A DNA stretch of 26,740 bases from an uncultured Collinsella sp. (lineage in GTDB: Bacteria > Actinomycetota > Coriobacteriia > Coriobacteriales > Coriobacteriaceae). Position numbers and translations under genes: made by a program. Below are positions 16,011 to 24,327 of the stretch, in pieces (within the stretch, counting starts at the first letter, position 1; every line of letters begins with the position of its first letter). The notes under the pieces were generated by a model. It ran no database searches, was not told where the DNA came from, and was given only the letters and a program-made list of their open reading frames with translations. The stretch is taken from the NCBI GenBank assembly GCA_902496775.1, contig CABVCF010000020.1, forward strand, positions 1 to 26,740, read 5' to 3'.

Positions 16011-19000
16011 ATGTACGTTCCACGCCCCCGTATCCGTAGGCTGTCGAAAATCCCGCTTGTTGGGACGGCGGCGCTTGCTGCGTTGATCGCCACGAGCGTC
16101 GCCTGCTTCACGGCCACGCCCCAGGTTGCCCAGGCGGCAGACGCGCCCGCAATCACCGATATGACCGAGCAGGATTATCAAGCCCTGGGTCTGGGCACGA
16201 GCGAGGACATTCCGGCCGATACCGTTGGCCCCTATTCCACTGATACCCCCACTACGTTTGCCACGCGCAGCGAGGTCTATATGGCAGCTAACGGTAGCCA
16301 TGGCAATCGCTACACTCTGCGCGACAAGCTCGAGAACGTCGAGCGCGGTGACATTGGCGGCAGCAGCAAACTCACCGATGGCTATGGAAGTGTGTGGGGC
16401 GCCGCAAAGTTCTGGCAAAACGTCAACAACTTCGATACGAACAGCGATCTCTACAAGCATAGCGACTACGGTGGCGGCACCTGGTCGTACCTAAGCAACA
16501 ATGAGTCCTCAACAGTACTCGCCAACGACAACAACGGTTTCTCGGGCATTCACGCCACGAGTGTTGAGTTCTGCAGCGACGCCAGCACGGGCAAAAAGAG
16601 CCGCGTTGCCGAGCTCCGTGCCTACGGCGACAGTTCCTCCACGACGATTGACGGCAAGTCATACGCCGGAAAGGTTGAGCTGGTCCTCTACTCGTTTAGC
16701 AACGGGCGTACGCGCACTCTCGACACACACCTGCCGGTGACGGTCAACACTAATATGATGTACGAAGGCCGTTTTAAGTACCTGGATGCCGGTTACCTGC
16801 AAGAGCACGACGCCGTCTTTGATGTCGAGGCGGGCGATGTCGATGGCGACGGCGTCGACGAGCTTTTTGTCTACGCGGGCTGCTATGTCGACGAGAACGG
16901 CGTGCGCAAGGCTGTAGTCGACATGTATGACTTGGAGGGCGGCAACTGGAAGCAAAGCGTCGTCAAGATCGATGCCGGTAACGCCGCGGACTACACCACG
17001 CACAACAAGGGCGGGAACGACTCCTGGACGCAGCTTCAGTCAGCTCCTGTCGTTTCGCTAGCGGCCGGCGACCTCGATCGCGATTTTTGCGATGACCTCG
17101 CCATCGTGGTCTCGGCACCCTACGGCAAGAAGAATATTGATAAGTCGACGCATTGCGAGCTGTTTTCGTGGGATGCATCCAAGGGTGCGCTCGTCCATGT
17201 CGATGCTCTGGGCGACGCGGGCGCAATCTCCCTCTCCGCGAACGGCAAGACCATGGTCGCTGCGAATGCGACGTTCGGCACGTTTGCCGCCTACGATGAA
17301 GAAGGAAAGAAGACGGGTGAAACCGTCACGGGCCTTATTCTTGCGGGCTATGACTGGCAACGCAGCGCTTTTGATTACGGCGCTTCTGACGGCAGCAAGG
17401 GGCTGTACGGCGCGCTGTACCGCTACGCGTATTTTGACTCGGAGTCTGGCGAGTTCAAGCTTTCCGATTGCAAGGAATACAGAGACGGGCTCCTCGCCTC
17501 CTATGGGCTGATGCATGTGCCCAACAGCGCATGGAAGGATAGCGCTCAGGATAAGCGCTATCCGTGCACCTTGGCGCCTATTGCCCTTGCCACTGCCAAC
17601 CTTGACGGCCTGTCCGAGCAGCTGGCGGTCGACGAGGTGCTCGTGGGCGGCGATGTGTTCCGCGACTTTGCCTGCAACACGGCACAGAGCGGGGCTCAGG
17701 GCTTGGGGTCCATGGTCGGAACCATGAGCATGAGCGGTCAGCAATACAACAGCAGCAACAAGCATGACCACAAGGGTATAGAGCAGGTGTGGATCAGCGA
17801 CGTCAAGGCGGGCAGCGTCTCGGGTTCGGACCGCTATAACGAGAGCTTTATCGCCGTGGTGGGCAAGCACCGCGACGAGGACCTGCGCAAGAACGATGAC
17901 TACTATTGGATGACCGCCTCGCATTTTTCGCTCGACGAGAACGGAAAGGTGCGCCGCGGCGAGGAGCAGGTGATTAGCGAGAGCAACCGTCGCGGCACTA
18001 CCTACGGCACATTTATCTCGCTCGCGCTGCCCGATGTCGACAACGACAGCGTCAAGATCACGTACAAGGACCGCTACAAGGTCTATACCAACCCGCGCGT
18101 GCTTGCCGTGCTGCAGGATGCGCCCTATGTTGAGGATCTGGAGCAGGCATACGGCTATCTGGTGTTGGGCGGCACGTCATACGGAGAGGAAAAGGGCACG
18201 GGGACATCCCAGGGCTATACCATTGGCGCCGAGTTGGGCGTTGCCGTCGAGGTGCAGACCGGTCCGCCCCTGGTCGCGATGAATGCTTCAGTCGATTTTG
18301 CCGCCGAGGGATGCTATGACTACCGGAGCGAGCGCACGGTCAGCGCAAGCGTAAGCTATGAGTCGCATGCCGGCGAGGGTGACAAGGCCGTGCTCTACAC
18401 GATTCCGATGGTCTATTACGAGTATGAGATCGAAAATGAGGAAACTGGTGGTAAGGGCGTGATGGCGGCGCCCGTGTCGCTCGGCGCGCAGACCTCGGTC
18501 GTTAATGTCGAGGCCTATGACCGCATTGCCAAACAGCACAATATGACGCCGCTCAGCTACTTTTTGACCAACCGGTCGGGAGAACCCGGAACCTATCAAA
18601 CGACGCTCAACGGCGAGACTCCCGTTGGGGATTCCTTTGGCCTGGGCAAGCCTGGCGTAACGCGCGCCTACACGCACGATGGGTTTAACGGCGCCGCCGC
18701 GCAGTCGGGGGCGAGCATTGAGCAGACCATCGAAGTCGAGGAGGGCAAGGAGCAGGAGCTCGAGCTCGGCTTGACGCTGAACGGCAGCGTTGTCATGGGC
18801 GCGAAGCTCGCAAAGCACGAGTTGTTTGGCGGCCTGTGCTTTGGTGCCAACGCCGGCTTTACTACGGGTAACTCCTCGAGTGAATCGACCGAATACGGCG
18901 GCACCGTCGACAACCTGCCCGAGGCCGCGCAGGGCAAGTACGGTTTTGTGTGGCGTCTGGGCGTCAACGCGGTGGATGTCGACAAGTTCGAGGCAGACTC

Positions 19001-20099
19001 GGGCGACAAGCTCGGCACCAAGGACACCGACCAGTTCTGGATCGTGGGCTATGACGTTAAGGACGTCGAGATGCCCGACGCGCCGGCCGTGACGGGCTTT
19101 ACGGCAAACGCCGTCGATTCGACCAGCGTTACGTTTAGCTGGGACGATGTACTCGCAAACAAGAGTGGCTTTAGCTACGGCGTGGGCATGCTGCAGAGCA
19201 ATGCGGCGGATGCGGTCGTCAATAGCTGGAAGATTGCCGACAACACGCAGACCTCGCTCAAGTGGGATGGGCTGCAGCCCAATACGGAGTATCGATTCGC
19301 CATCGCCGCCGTTAAGAACGGATCCACGACCGAAACAGGTATTCGCTCGGCAATCATCACGGTCAAGACCATGCCCGATGGCATGACGATGACCGTGAGC
19401 GGACCTGCGGCGGATGCTGCGGAGGGGTCGGATCTTGGATACGACTCTTCGGTTGAGCGCGCGGCGGGAAGCCACCTGACGCTCTCGGCGATTGGCCATG
19501 TGAAGCAACTCGGTGCCGACGATAGCGAAACAGGGCTGGCACCGACCTATATGTGGTACCGCAAGGGCCGCGGCGAGACAGAGTTTAAGCTCGTGGGTGC
19601 CGATGGCAACCTCGCGGCTGGAACGGCCTCAAAGCTCGAGATTGACCTGACCGCAGACGATGACGGTGCGCAGTATTACTGCCACGTGGGATACAACGAC
19701 GTGGGCCTCGACACCGGCACGACGCTCGTGAATATCGAGGCCGAGGAGACGGCGCCCACAACGGTGAACGCCACCCCGATCCGCACGCGCCGCCTGTTCT
19801 CACAGGCAAGTGCGGGCGCCAAGAAGTTCCTGGACCATACGCTGGTAAACACCGCCGGCCCAACCGATTCCGAAGGCTCAAAGGACCCCGAGACTCCTGA
19901 GACCCCGACGAACCCGGACAAGCCCAAGTCCGACAACGGAGCTAAGACCGACACCAAGGTCAAGACTACGACCACAGCGAAGAACCTCGCAAACACCGGC
20001 GACCAAACATTCGCCCTAGTCGCCACCGCAGCAGCAGCGGGAGCAACGCTCGTAGTGATAGCCCTCATCATGCTGATCAAGCGCCGCAAGACCCACTAG
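16011..20099 (+). CDS. Large cell-wall-anchored surface protein with FG-GAP-like, Fn3-like and Ig-like regions
   Basis: A 1362-residue wall protein. Signal peptide 1-42 (cut near AQA/AD). FG-GAP/VCBS-like motifs (DVDGDGVDE near 270, GDLDRDFCDD near 350, a third near 526) suggest an N-terminal integrin-like beta-propeller. Residues about 723-1015 are Gly/Thr/Ser-rich with amphipathic beta strands, including a GLCFGANAGFTTGNSSSEST stretch; I do not recognise this domain, and a toxin-like beta-barrel is only a possibility. Then an Fn3-like domain (about 1022-1121, LQPNTEYRFAIAAVKNG) and an Ig-like domain (about 1147-1244, DDGAQYYCHVG). LANTG starts at residue 1326, followed by a hydrophobic segment and IKRRKTH. 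ATG 16011 has GAGG six bases upstream and keeps the signal peptide compact; ATG 15975 and TTG 15954 are upstream options. It is monocistronic, with arrays on both sides. Confidence 0.8.
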   Translation: MYVPRPRIRRLSKIPLVGTAALAALIATSVACFTATPQVAQAADAPAITDMTEQDYQALGLGTSEDIPADTVGPYSTDTPTTFATRSEVYMAANGSHGNRYTLRDKLENVERGDIGGSSKLTDGYGSVWGAAKFWQNVNNFDTNSDLYKHSDYGGGTWSYLSNNESSTVLANDNNGFSGIHATSVEFCSDASTGKKSRVAELRAYGDSSSTTIDGKSYAGKVELVLYSFSNGRTRTLDTHLPVTVNTNMMYEGRFKYLDAGYLQEHDAVFDVEAGDVDGDGVDELFVYAGCYVDENGVRKAVVDMYDLEGGNWKQSVVKIDAGNAADYTTHNKGGNDSWTQLQSAPVVSLAAGDLDRDFCDDLAIVVSAPYGKKNIDKSTHCELFSWDASKGALVHVDALGDAGAISLSANGKTMVAANATFGTFAAYDEEGKKTGETVTGLILAGYDWQRSAFDYGASDGSKGLYGALYRYAYFDSESGEFKLSDCKEYRDGLLASYGLMHVPNSAWKDSAQDKRYPCTLAPIALATANLDGLSEQLAVDEVLVGGDVFRDFACNTAQSGAQGLGSMVGTMSMSGQQYNSSNKHDHKGIEQVWISDVKAGSVSGSDRYNESFIAVVGKHRDEDLRKNDDYYWMTASHFSLDENGKVRRGEEQVISESNRRGTTYGTFISLALPDVDNDSVKITYKDRYKVYTNPRVLAVLQDAPYVEDLEQAYGYLVLGGTSYGEEKGTGTSQGYTIGAELGVAVEVQTGPPLVAMNASVDFAAEGCYDYRSERTVSASVSYESHAGEGDKAVLYTIPMVYYEYEIENEETGGKGVMAAPVSLGAQTSVVNVEAYDRIAKQHNMTPLSYFLTNRSGEPGTYQTTLNGETPVGDSFGLGKPGVTRAYTHDGFNGAAAQSGASIEQTIEVEEGKEQELELGLTLNGSVVMGAKLAKHELFGGLCFGANAGFTTGNSSSESTEYGGTVDNLPEAAQGKYGFVWRLGVNAVDVDKFEADSGDKLGTKDTDQFWIVGYDVKDVEMPDAPAVTGFTANAVDSTSVTFSWDDVLANKSGFSYGVGMLQSNAADAVVNSWKIADNTQTSLKWDGLQPNTEYRFAIAAVKNGSTTETGIRSAIITVKTMPDGMTMTVSGPAADAAEGSDLGYDSSVERAAGSHLTLSAIGHVKQLGADDSETGLAPTYMWYRKGRGETEFKLVGADGNLAAGTASKLEIDLTADDDGAQYYCHVGYNDVGLDTGTTLVNIEAEETAPTTVNATPIRTRRLFSQASAGAKKFLDHTLVNTAGPTDSEGSKDPETPETPTNPDKPKSDNGAKTDTKVKTTTTAKNLANTGDQTFALVATAAAAGATLVVIALIMLIKRRKTH

Positions 20100-20125
20100 T
20101 AGCCAGTCGAACATATCGACAACCC

Positions 20126-20164
20126 AAAAACCCGGGTAGCCAAAAAACAGGCCACCCGGGTTTT
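20126..20164. terminator. Bidirectional terminator after the large surface-protein gene
   Basis: AAAACCCGGGT pairs with ACCCGGGTTTT, with an A/C mismatch and then GCC/GGC, around an A-rich loop. The A run before and the T run after allow it to act on both strands. It begins about 27 bases after the stop codon at 20099. Confidence 0.85.
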
Positions 20165-20188
20165 CTGTTGAGTGGAGACTCCGCAAGC

Positions 20189-20541
20189 GGAAACTGCATC
20201 CCACAATTAGCGCCCGGAACGGGACACATTTTCCGTCAAGCCCTCATCCGGAAAATCCATCCCAGTTTGAGCGCCCAGACCGGGACGCACTTTCCCAAAG
20301 GGTCCTCAACGGGAAACTGCGTCCCATAATTAGGCCGAGAAATGGGATGAACTTTCCCAATGAGAGCCAACCGGAAACCACGTCCCAGAATCAGCCCCCA
20401 AAGTGGGACGCACTTTCCCAACGAGCCTCAACCGGAAAATACATCCCGGAATCCAGCTGAATAGTGGGACACACTTTCCCAATCGGGTCCCAAGCGGAAA
20501 CTGCATCCCATTCCAGACAAGAATTCCGGGACACACTTTCC
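20189..20541. repeat. Tandem array of 61-62-bp palindromic units (array 2)
   Basis: This is the same family and orientation as the array at 15441-15887. GGGA starts lie at 20221, 20282, 20344, 20405, 20466 and 20528, a spacing of 61 or 62. A lone right arm GGAAACTGCATCCC at 20189-20202 comes from a truncated leading unit, and the last unit lacks its right arm. The units share TTTCCCAA and CAACCGGAAA with array 1. Together with the hairpins and inverted repeat at 20551-20757 this fills the 678-base gap before the LTA synthase gene. Confidence 0.9.
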
Positions 20542-20543
20542 GC

Positions 20544-20573
20544 AAACAAAGAAGGCCACATAACGTGGCCTTC
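20544..20573 (-). terminator. Hairpin acting as minus-strand terminator, third copy
   Basis: GAAGGCCAC (20551-20559) and GTGGCCTTC (20565-20573) enclose ATAAC. On the minus strand the stem is followed by TTTGTTTG, so it can stop transcripts coming from the LTA synthase gene. It repeats the hairpin found in both inverted-repeat copies. Confidence 0.55.
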
Positions 20574-20627
20574 AACTTATATATGTTCGGCGATACACCC
20601 AAGACAAGCCACGCTCCAACAACAGGG

Positions 20628-20757
20628 CGTCTGTCCGGGCGGAGGTATGTAAGGTTCATCGCGAGTTCCGCACGCAAAGGAGGCCACTTAATGTGGCCTT
20701 CGTCTTGCGCAGGACTGTCCGAGCAGGGAACCTTATATGCCTCCGCCCGGACAGACG
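20628..20757. repeat. 130-bp palindromic element holding the right inverted-repeat copy
   Basis: The outer arms (20628-20657 and 20728-20757) are inverted copies of about 30 bp with two mismatches; both contain CGTCTGTCCGGGCGGAGG or its complement. Inside, 20654-20732 is the inverted match to 15277-15354 and contains the hairpin AGGCCAC-TTAAT-GTGGCCT. Short, non-coding, with terminal inverted repeats, it resembles a miniature inverted-repeat element. It ends 21 bases before the LTA synthase stop codon and can act as its terminator on the minus strand. Confidence 0.7.
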
Positions 20758-20777
20758 TTTCAGTTATGAGTGACCCG

Positions 20778-23078
20778 CTACTTGATCTTGGTTGTTCCCG
20801 GCGCCAGGTTGGGGTCGGTTTCGTTGGCCTCGGTCTGGAAGTGCTCGGTGTACACGTTCTTGCCGTCGCGGAACATCTCGTAGTACTGCATCTTGGCGTA
20901 ATCCTCGCGCGCCTTGGTGGTGGCGGCTGCTGCTGCGTCGTCACCGGTGACGTTGGAGGAGAGCGCCCAGCGCAGGCTGGCGTCCTCGTAGCCCACGGAG
21001 TTGATGGCCGGCAGCGACTCGCGCAGCGTCATGTGCGCTTTCTGGTAGTCGGTCAGCGGTGCGCCGATCAGCTGCATCAGCTGGGTGGACAGGTAGTTGG
21101 TGGACAGATCGTCGACCTCACTCGTTTGGTCGCAGCCGGCGACGTCGTAGTTGGCCCAGATGATGTAGTCGGTCTGCCACAGGCGCTCTTGATGCGTAGC
21201 GTCGTCCTCGCCGGTAAACCACTTATCGTTGAACTTGGACGGGAAGAACGGCTGGTGGTCGCCCCAGAACACCACGACCACCTTACGGTCGAGCTTGCTC
21301 AGGGCGTTGAGGAAGTAGCGCAGCGCCTGATCGGACTGCTCGATGCACGAGACATACTCGTCGACATCGGAGAGCGTGCCGTCCTCGACGGTCTTGGTGT
21401 CCAGGTCGGTCGTGTCGATGTTGAGATGCATCTGCTTGTCGACCGGCAGCAGGCCCGTATCGTAGCCCGAGTGGTTCTGCATGGTCACGTCGAAGATAAA
21501 CTGCGGATCGGCGTTCTGGTCGAGCAGCTCAAGAATCTTGTCGTAGGTCGCCTGGTCGGTCACCATACCGCGCAGGGTGTCGGCTCCCTGGAAGTCGTTG
21601 ATGGACAGGAACCGGTCAAAGCCAAAGTCCTTGTACACGTTCTCGCGGTTCCAGTTGGTTGCGTGGTTGGGGTGCATGGCCGTGGTGGAATATCCGAGCG
21701 ACTTGAACTGCTCTGCCAGGTTCCCGGTCGTTTCCATGTTGTAGATGGTGTAGGGGTACACGCCCGAGCCCAGGTTGGCCATGGAGTTGCCGGTCATAAA
21801 CTCAAACTCGGTATTGGCGGTACCGCCGCCGTAGGCGCTCACGTAGAGCTTGCCGCGGCTGAGGCAGTTGGACAGGTTCTTAAAGTACTGCGGGCCTTCG
21901 TAGCCGGCGCGCATGTTCTGGTAGATCGACAGATCCGAGAAGGTCTCGTTCATGATGGCGATGACCGTGGGCTTCTCGCTATCGAACTGCTCCTTTGCGG
22001 CGGCGCGCTCGTCGCTCTTGGCCGCGTCGGACTTGTCGTAGGCCTTGGCGTACCTTTTGAGCGTGGCCTTGGCATCGTCGACAGAGTAGTCGGCGGGTTT
22101 GGGCGGCTTGATGGACTGTGCCGCACTAATAAAGGCAGGCAGGTAGCCCTCGCGCCAGTAGCTCTCGAGCGGGCGCCAGGTGTAGACGGTGATGCCGAGG
22201 GTGTTGTAGTAGTCGATGAGCGTGACGTGTGCGGTCACGCCGCCCAGGCACAGCACCGCCACGAGCAGGTTGGTGAGCAGCATGCGCTTGGCGTTGGCGG
22301 CGCCCCTCTGACGATGCGGTGCCACCAGGCCGGCGTACTCGCACAGCAGCATGGCGATGGCGGTAAAGCCCATGGACAGCACGCAGAACAGTGAGATCGA
22401 GAAGGTGTAGCCGGTGCCGGCGACCGCGGCGGCGGTGGAGATGGCCGAAAGGTCGCCCGGCTGGATGGGCATGGATTTAAACGTGATGACGAAGAACTCG
22501 GCAATGCCCAGGACAAAGAGGGCAAAGGCCAGGACCGCGGGAGCTGCGCCGTGGCGCTGGAACAGGAAGAACAGGCCGACCATGAGCGTGGTGATGATGG
22601 CCCACTCGAGCAGGATGCACAGGGGGTAGACCCAGGTAAAGTCGTGGTTGGACGAGACCTCCATGCCCAGCAGCGCAAAGACGCCGGCGAGCAGCAGGCA
22701 CAAGACGGCGGCGACGAGCGGTTTGCCCACAAAGGCGCCGCGCAGGCGGGCGAGCTTGCCGGTGGGGGCGGGGGCGTCGGGCCCGGCGAACGCAAAGACG
22801 CGCGGGGCGATGCGGTCGCGGGCGATGCTGGCCCAAGCGCAGCCGGTGAGGATGGCGTTGGTCAGGATGAGCATCACAAAGGCGAGCGGCTCGTTTTGCG
22901 CGACGAGGCCAATAGCGCCCCAAATGGTCAAAAAGAGCTGGAACAGGCCGAAGGCGACGCTCCACCCAAGAGCGCTTTTGGCAACGGTGCCCGACTGAGC
23001 GCGAATGGCCTTGGCCTCGCGCAAAACAAGGTAGACGGTCGCCGCAAGACCGACGAGCGAGATGGCGGCAGCGAACAT
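20778..23078 (-). CDS. LTA synthase family membrane phosphotransferase (sulfatase fold)
   Basis: A 766-residue membrane protein. The first about 330 residues hold roughly eight hydrophobic segments, more than the five of Staphylococcus LtaS. An extracellular alkaline phosphatase/sulfatase-fold domain begins near residue 368 (VIAIMNETFSD, metal-binding Glu). AYGGGTANTEFEFMTG (near 418) contains the likely catalytic Thr, HPNHATNWNRENVYKDFGFDRF (near 467) is the conserved substrate/metal region, and WGDHQP (near 603) supplies the late metal ligands. The family polymerises or transfers glycerol phosphate from phosphatidylglycerol onto wall glycolipids; the exact product here cannot be told. The ATG at 23078 has GAGGAG seven bases before it, better than the GTG at 23093. 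It is transcribed away from the nitroreductase gene, towards the palindromic element. Confidence 0.87.
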   Translation of the reverse strand: MFAAAISLVGLAATVYLVLREAKAIRAQSGTVAKSALGWSVAFGLFQLFLTIWGAIGLVAQNEPLAFVMLILTNAILTGCAWASIARDRIAPRVFAFAGPDAPAPTGKLARLRGAFVGKPLVAAVLCLLLAGVFALLGMEVSSNHDFTWVYPLCILLEWAIITTLMVGLFFLFQRHGAAPAVLAFALFVLGIAEFFVITFKSMPIQPGDLSAISTAAAVAGTGYTFSISLFCVLSMGFTAIAMLLCEYAGLVAPHRQRGAANAKRMLLTNLLVAVLCLGGVTAHVTLIDYYNTLGITVYTWRPLESYWREGYLPAFISAAQSIKPPKPADYSVDDAKATLKRYAKAYDKSDAAKSDERAAAKEQFDSEKPTVIAIMNETFSDLSIYQNMRAGYEGPQYFKNLSNCLSRGKLYVSAYGGGTANTEFEFMTGNSMANLGSGVYPYTIYNMETTGNLAEQFKSLGYSTTAMHPNHATNWNRENVYKDFGFDRFLSINDFQGADTLRGMVTDQATYDKILELLDQNADPQFIFDVTMQNHSGYDTGLLPVDKQMHLNIDTTDLDTKTVEDGTLSDVDEYVSCIEQSDQALRYFLNALSKLDRKVVVVFWGDHQPFFPSKFNDKWFTGEDDATHQERLWQTDYIIWANYDVAGCDQTSEVDDLSTNYLSTQLMQLIGAPLTDYQKAHMTLRESLPAINSVGYEDASLRWALSSNVTGDDAAAAATTKAREDYAKMQYYEMFRDGKNVYTEHFQTEANETDPNLAPGTTKIK

Positions 23079-23229
23079 GCTGAGACTCCTCACAAACTTA
23101 AAACCTACGAAAGCGGGGGTTTACCCGATTGTTACCTAAATATGCGCTGCATTTGCGGGCTGCGCACAACAACCAGCCATATTAACGCGCATGTGCGGCG
23201 GTGTGGCGCAATGTAGTGGCGACCTGCGC

Positions 23230-23235
23230 GATAAT
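23230..23235 (+). promoter_or_regulatory. Possible -10 element of the nitroreductase gene
   Basis: GATAAT matches the -10 consensus at five of six positions, 57 bases before the start codon. No convincing -35 is seen 17 bases upstream. The 214-base divergent region 23079-23292 holds no other recognised element. Confidence 0.35.
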
Positions 23236-23292
23236 GGACGGGAATTACACGGAAACGTAAAGGCTTCTTAAAGAATTGGCGAGGATAGAGCT

Positions 23293-24168
23293 ATGGGCGA
23301 GCAGGTTTGTATGACGGGTGCCGAGTACTGCGGCGGAGCTAAGGGCGTGGATGCGAACGGTTATCCGGTCGAGACTACGGGCAACGCGGTGCTGGACACG
23401 TTGGAGCATCGCTCGTCCACGCGCGCCTTCGCGCGTGATGACAACGACCGTCCCGTGGCGGTGGCCGACGAGCAGCGTGCGGCGATTTTGCATGCGGCGA
23501 GTCGCGCGCCGTCGGCGGGCGCCATGATGATGTATTCCATCGTAAGTATTCGCGAGCAGGCTACGCTGGACCGTCTGGCCGACCTGTGCGACCACCAGCC
23601 CATGATCGCCAAGGCGCCCTGGGCACTTATATTTGTGGTCGATTATGCCAAGTGGATCGATCTGTTTGAGCACGTGGGCTGCTTTGAGCCCGAGTTTGTC
23701 GAGCGCACGGGCAAGGCGCCCCGCCGCGCGCCGGGTTTGGGCGACTTTGCCATCGCGGCCCAGGACACCGTGATCGCTGCTCAAAACGCCGTGGTTGCCG
23801 CCGAGGCCCTGGGGCTGGGGAGCTGCTACATCGGTGATATCGTCGAGAATGCCGAGGAAGTCGCCGAGCTGCTCGATCTGCCGCCCTATACCATGCCGCT
23901 ATCGATGCTCATCATCGGCACGCCCCGTAAGGAGCGTCCGGCCATTGCGCATCCCGTGGTGAACCTGGTGCACGAGGAGCGCTACTGCCGTGCGGATGCC
24001 GCGACCATGGACGCGCAGGTGGCCGAGATGGACGCGATGTTCCGTCCACACGCCCGCGAGGTGGGGGAGCGCGTCGCGGATATCTATACCCGCAAGCACA
24101 CCAGTCCCTTTATGGCCGAGATGAGCCGCTCCATGGAGTGGTGGTTCAAAAATTGGCTCGGAAAATGA
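23293..24168 (+). CDS. Nitroreductase family protein
   Basis: A 291-residue FMN-dependent oxidoreductase, presumably cytosolic. RSSTRAF (about 37-43) is the N-terminal FMN-phosphate-binding motif, followed by AASRAPSAGAMMMYSI, the family's usual RxAPSAxNxQ region with Met/Tyr replacing part of it. AAQDTVIAAQNAVVAAEALGLGSCYIGDI is the hallmark second half with the GLGSCYIG loop. MLIIGTPRKERP closes the core. The protein is longer than most members: about 80 residues follow, ending in a Trp-rich helix (SMEWWFKNWLG). Such enzymes reduce nitroaromatics, quinones or other electron-poor substrates with NAD(P)H; the natural substrate is unknown. The start has GAGGA about seven bases upstream. It stands alone between the divergent LTA synthase gene and a palindrome. 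Confidence 0.85.
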   Translation: MGEQVCMTGAEYCGGAKGVDANGYPVETTGNAVLDTLEHRSSTRAFARDDNDRPVAVADEQRAAILHAASRAPSAGAMMMYSIVSIREQATLDRLADLCDHQPMIAKAPWALIFVVDYAKWIDLFEHVGCFEPEFVERTGKAPRRAPGLGDFAIAAQDTVIAAQNAVVAAEALGLGSCYIGDIVENAEEVAELLDLPPYTMPLSMLIIGTPRKERPAIAHPVVNLVHEERYCRADAATMDAQVAEMDAMFRPHAREVGERVADIYTRKHTSPFMAEMSRSMEWWFKNWLGK

Positions 24169-24171
24169 CGG

Positions 24172-24202
24172 ATGTGACAAAGGGACCGTCCCTTTGTCAC
24201 AT
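24172..24202. terminator. Perfect 14-bp palindrome after the nitroreductase gene, likely terminator
   Basis: ATGTGACAAAGGGA pairs perfectly with TCCCTTTGTCACAT over CCG, starting three bases after the stop codon. It lacks a T tract on either strand, so it may stop transcription poorly. It may instead be a dispersed palindromic repeat that stabilises the mRNA end. Confidence 0.6.
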
Positions 24203-24286
24203 TCCATATCGCCACGGTGGCCTAAAGGCCGTATAAATGTTTATTTAGCTGGGAAAACAGTGCCATTCAAACATGGGCCGATTACC

Positions 24287-24292
24287 TATAAT
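24287..24292 (+). promoter_or_regulatory. Promoter -10 element of the kup gene
   Basis: A consensus TATAAT lies 35 bases before the start codon, which gives a leader of about 28 bases. The -35 region is poor (CATTCA or TTCAAA). The short leader leaves no room for a ydaO-type c-di-AMP riboswitch, known from other potassium-uptake genes. Confidence 0.6.
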
Positions 24293-24327
24293 CCCTTCGA
24301 ACATTAAAGTTGGGAGGAAACCGGCTT

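Noticed and set aside
20403..22394. A long plus-strand open frame of 663 codons.
   Set aside because: Most of it is antisense to the LTA synthase gene, whose conserved motifs are unmistakable on the minus strand; it is a high-GC codon shadow.
23079..23292. A small gene in the divergent region between the LTA synthase and nitroreductase genes.
   Set aside because: No frame there has a ribosome site with a sensible start, and the region is the expected size for two opposed promoters.
24203..24327. A c-di-AMP riboswitch before kup.
   Set aside because: A consensus -10 at 24287 leaves a leader of about 28 bases, too short for this riboswitch, and its conserved motifs are absent.
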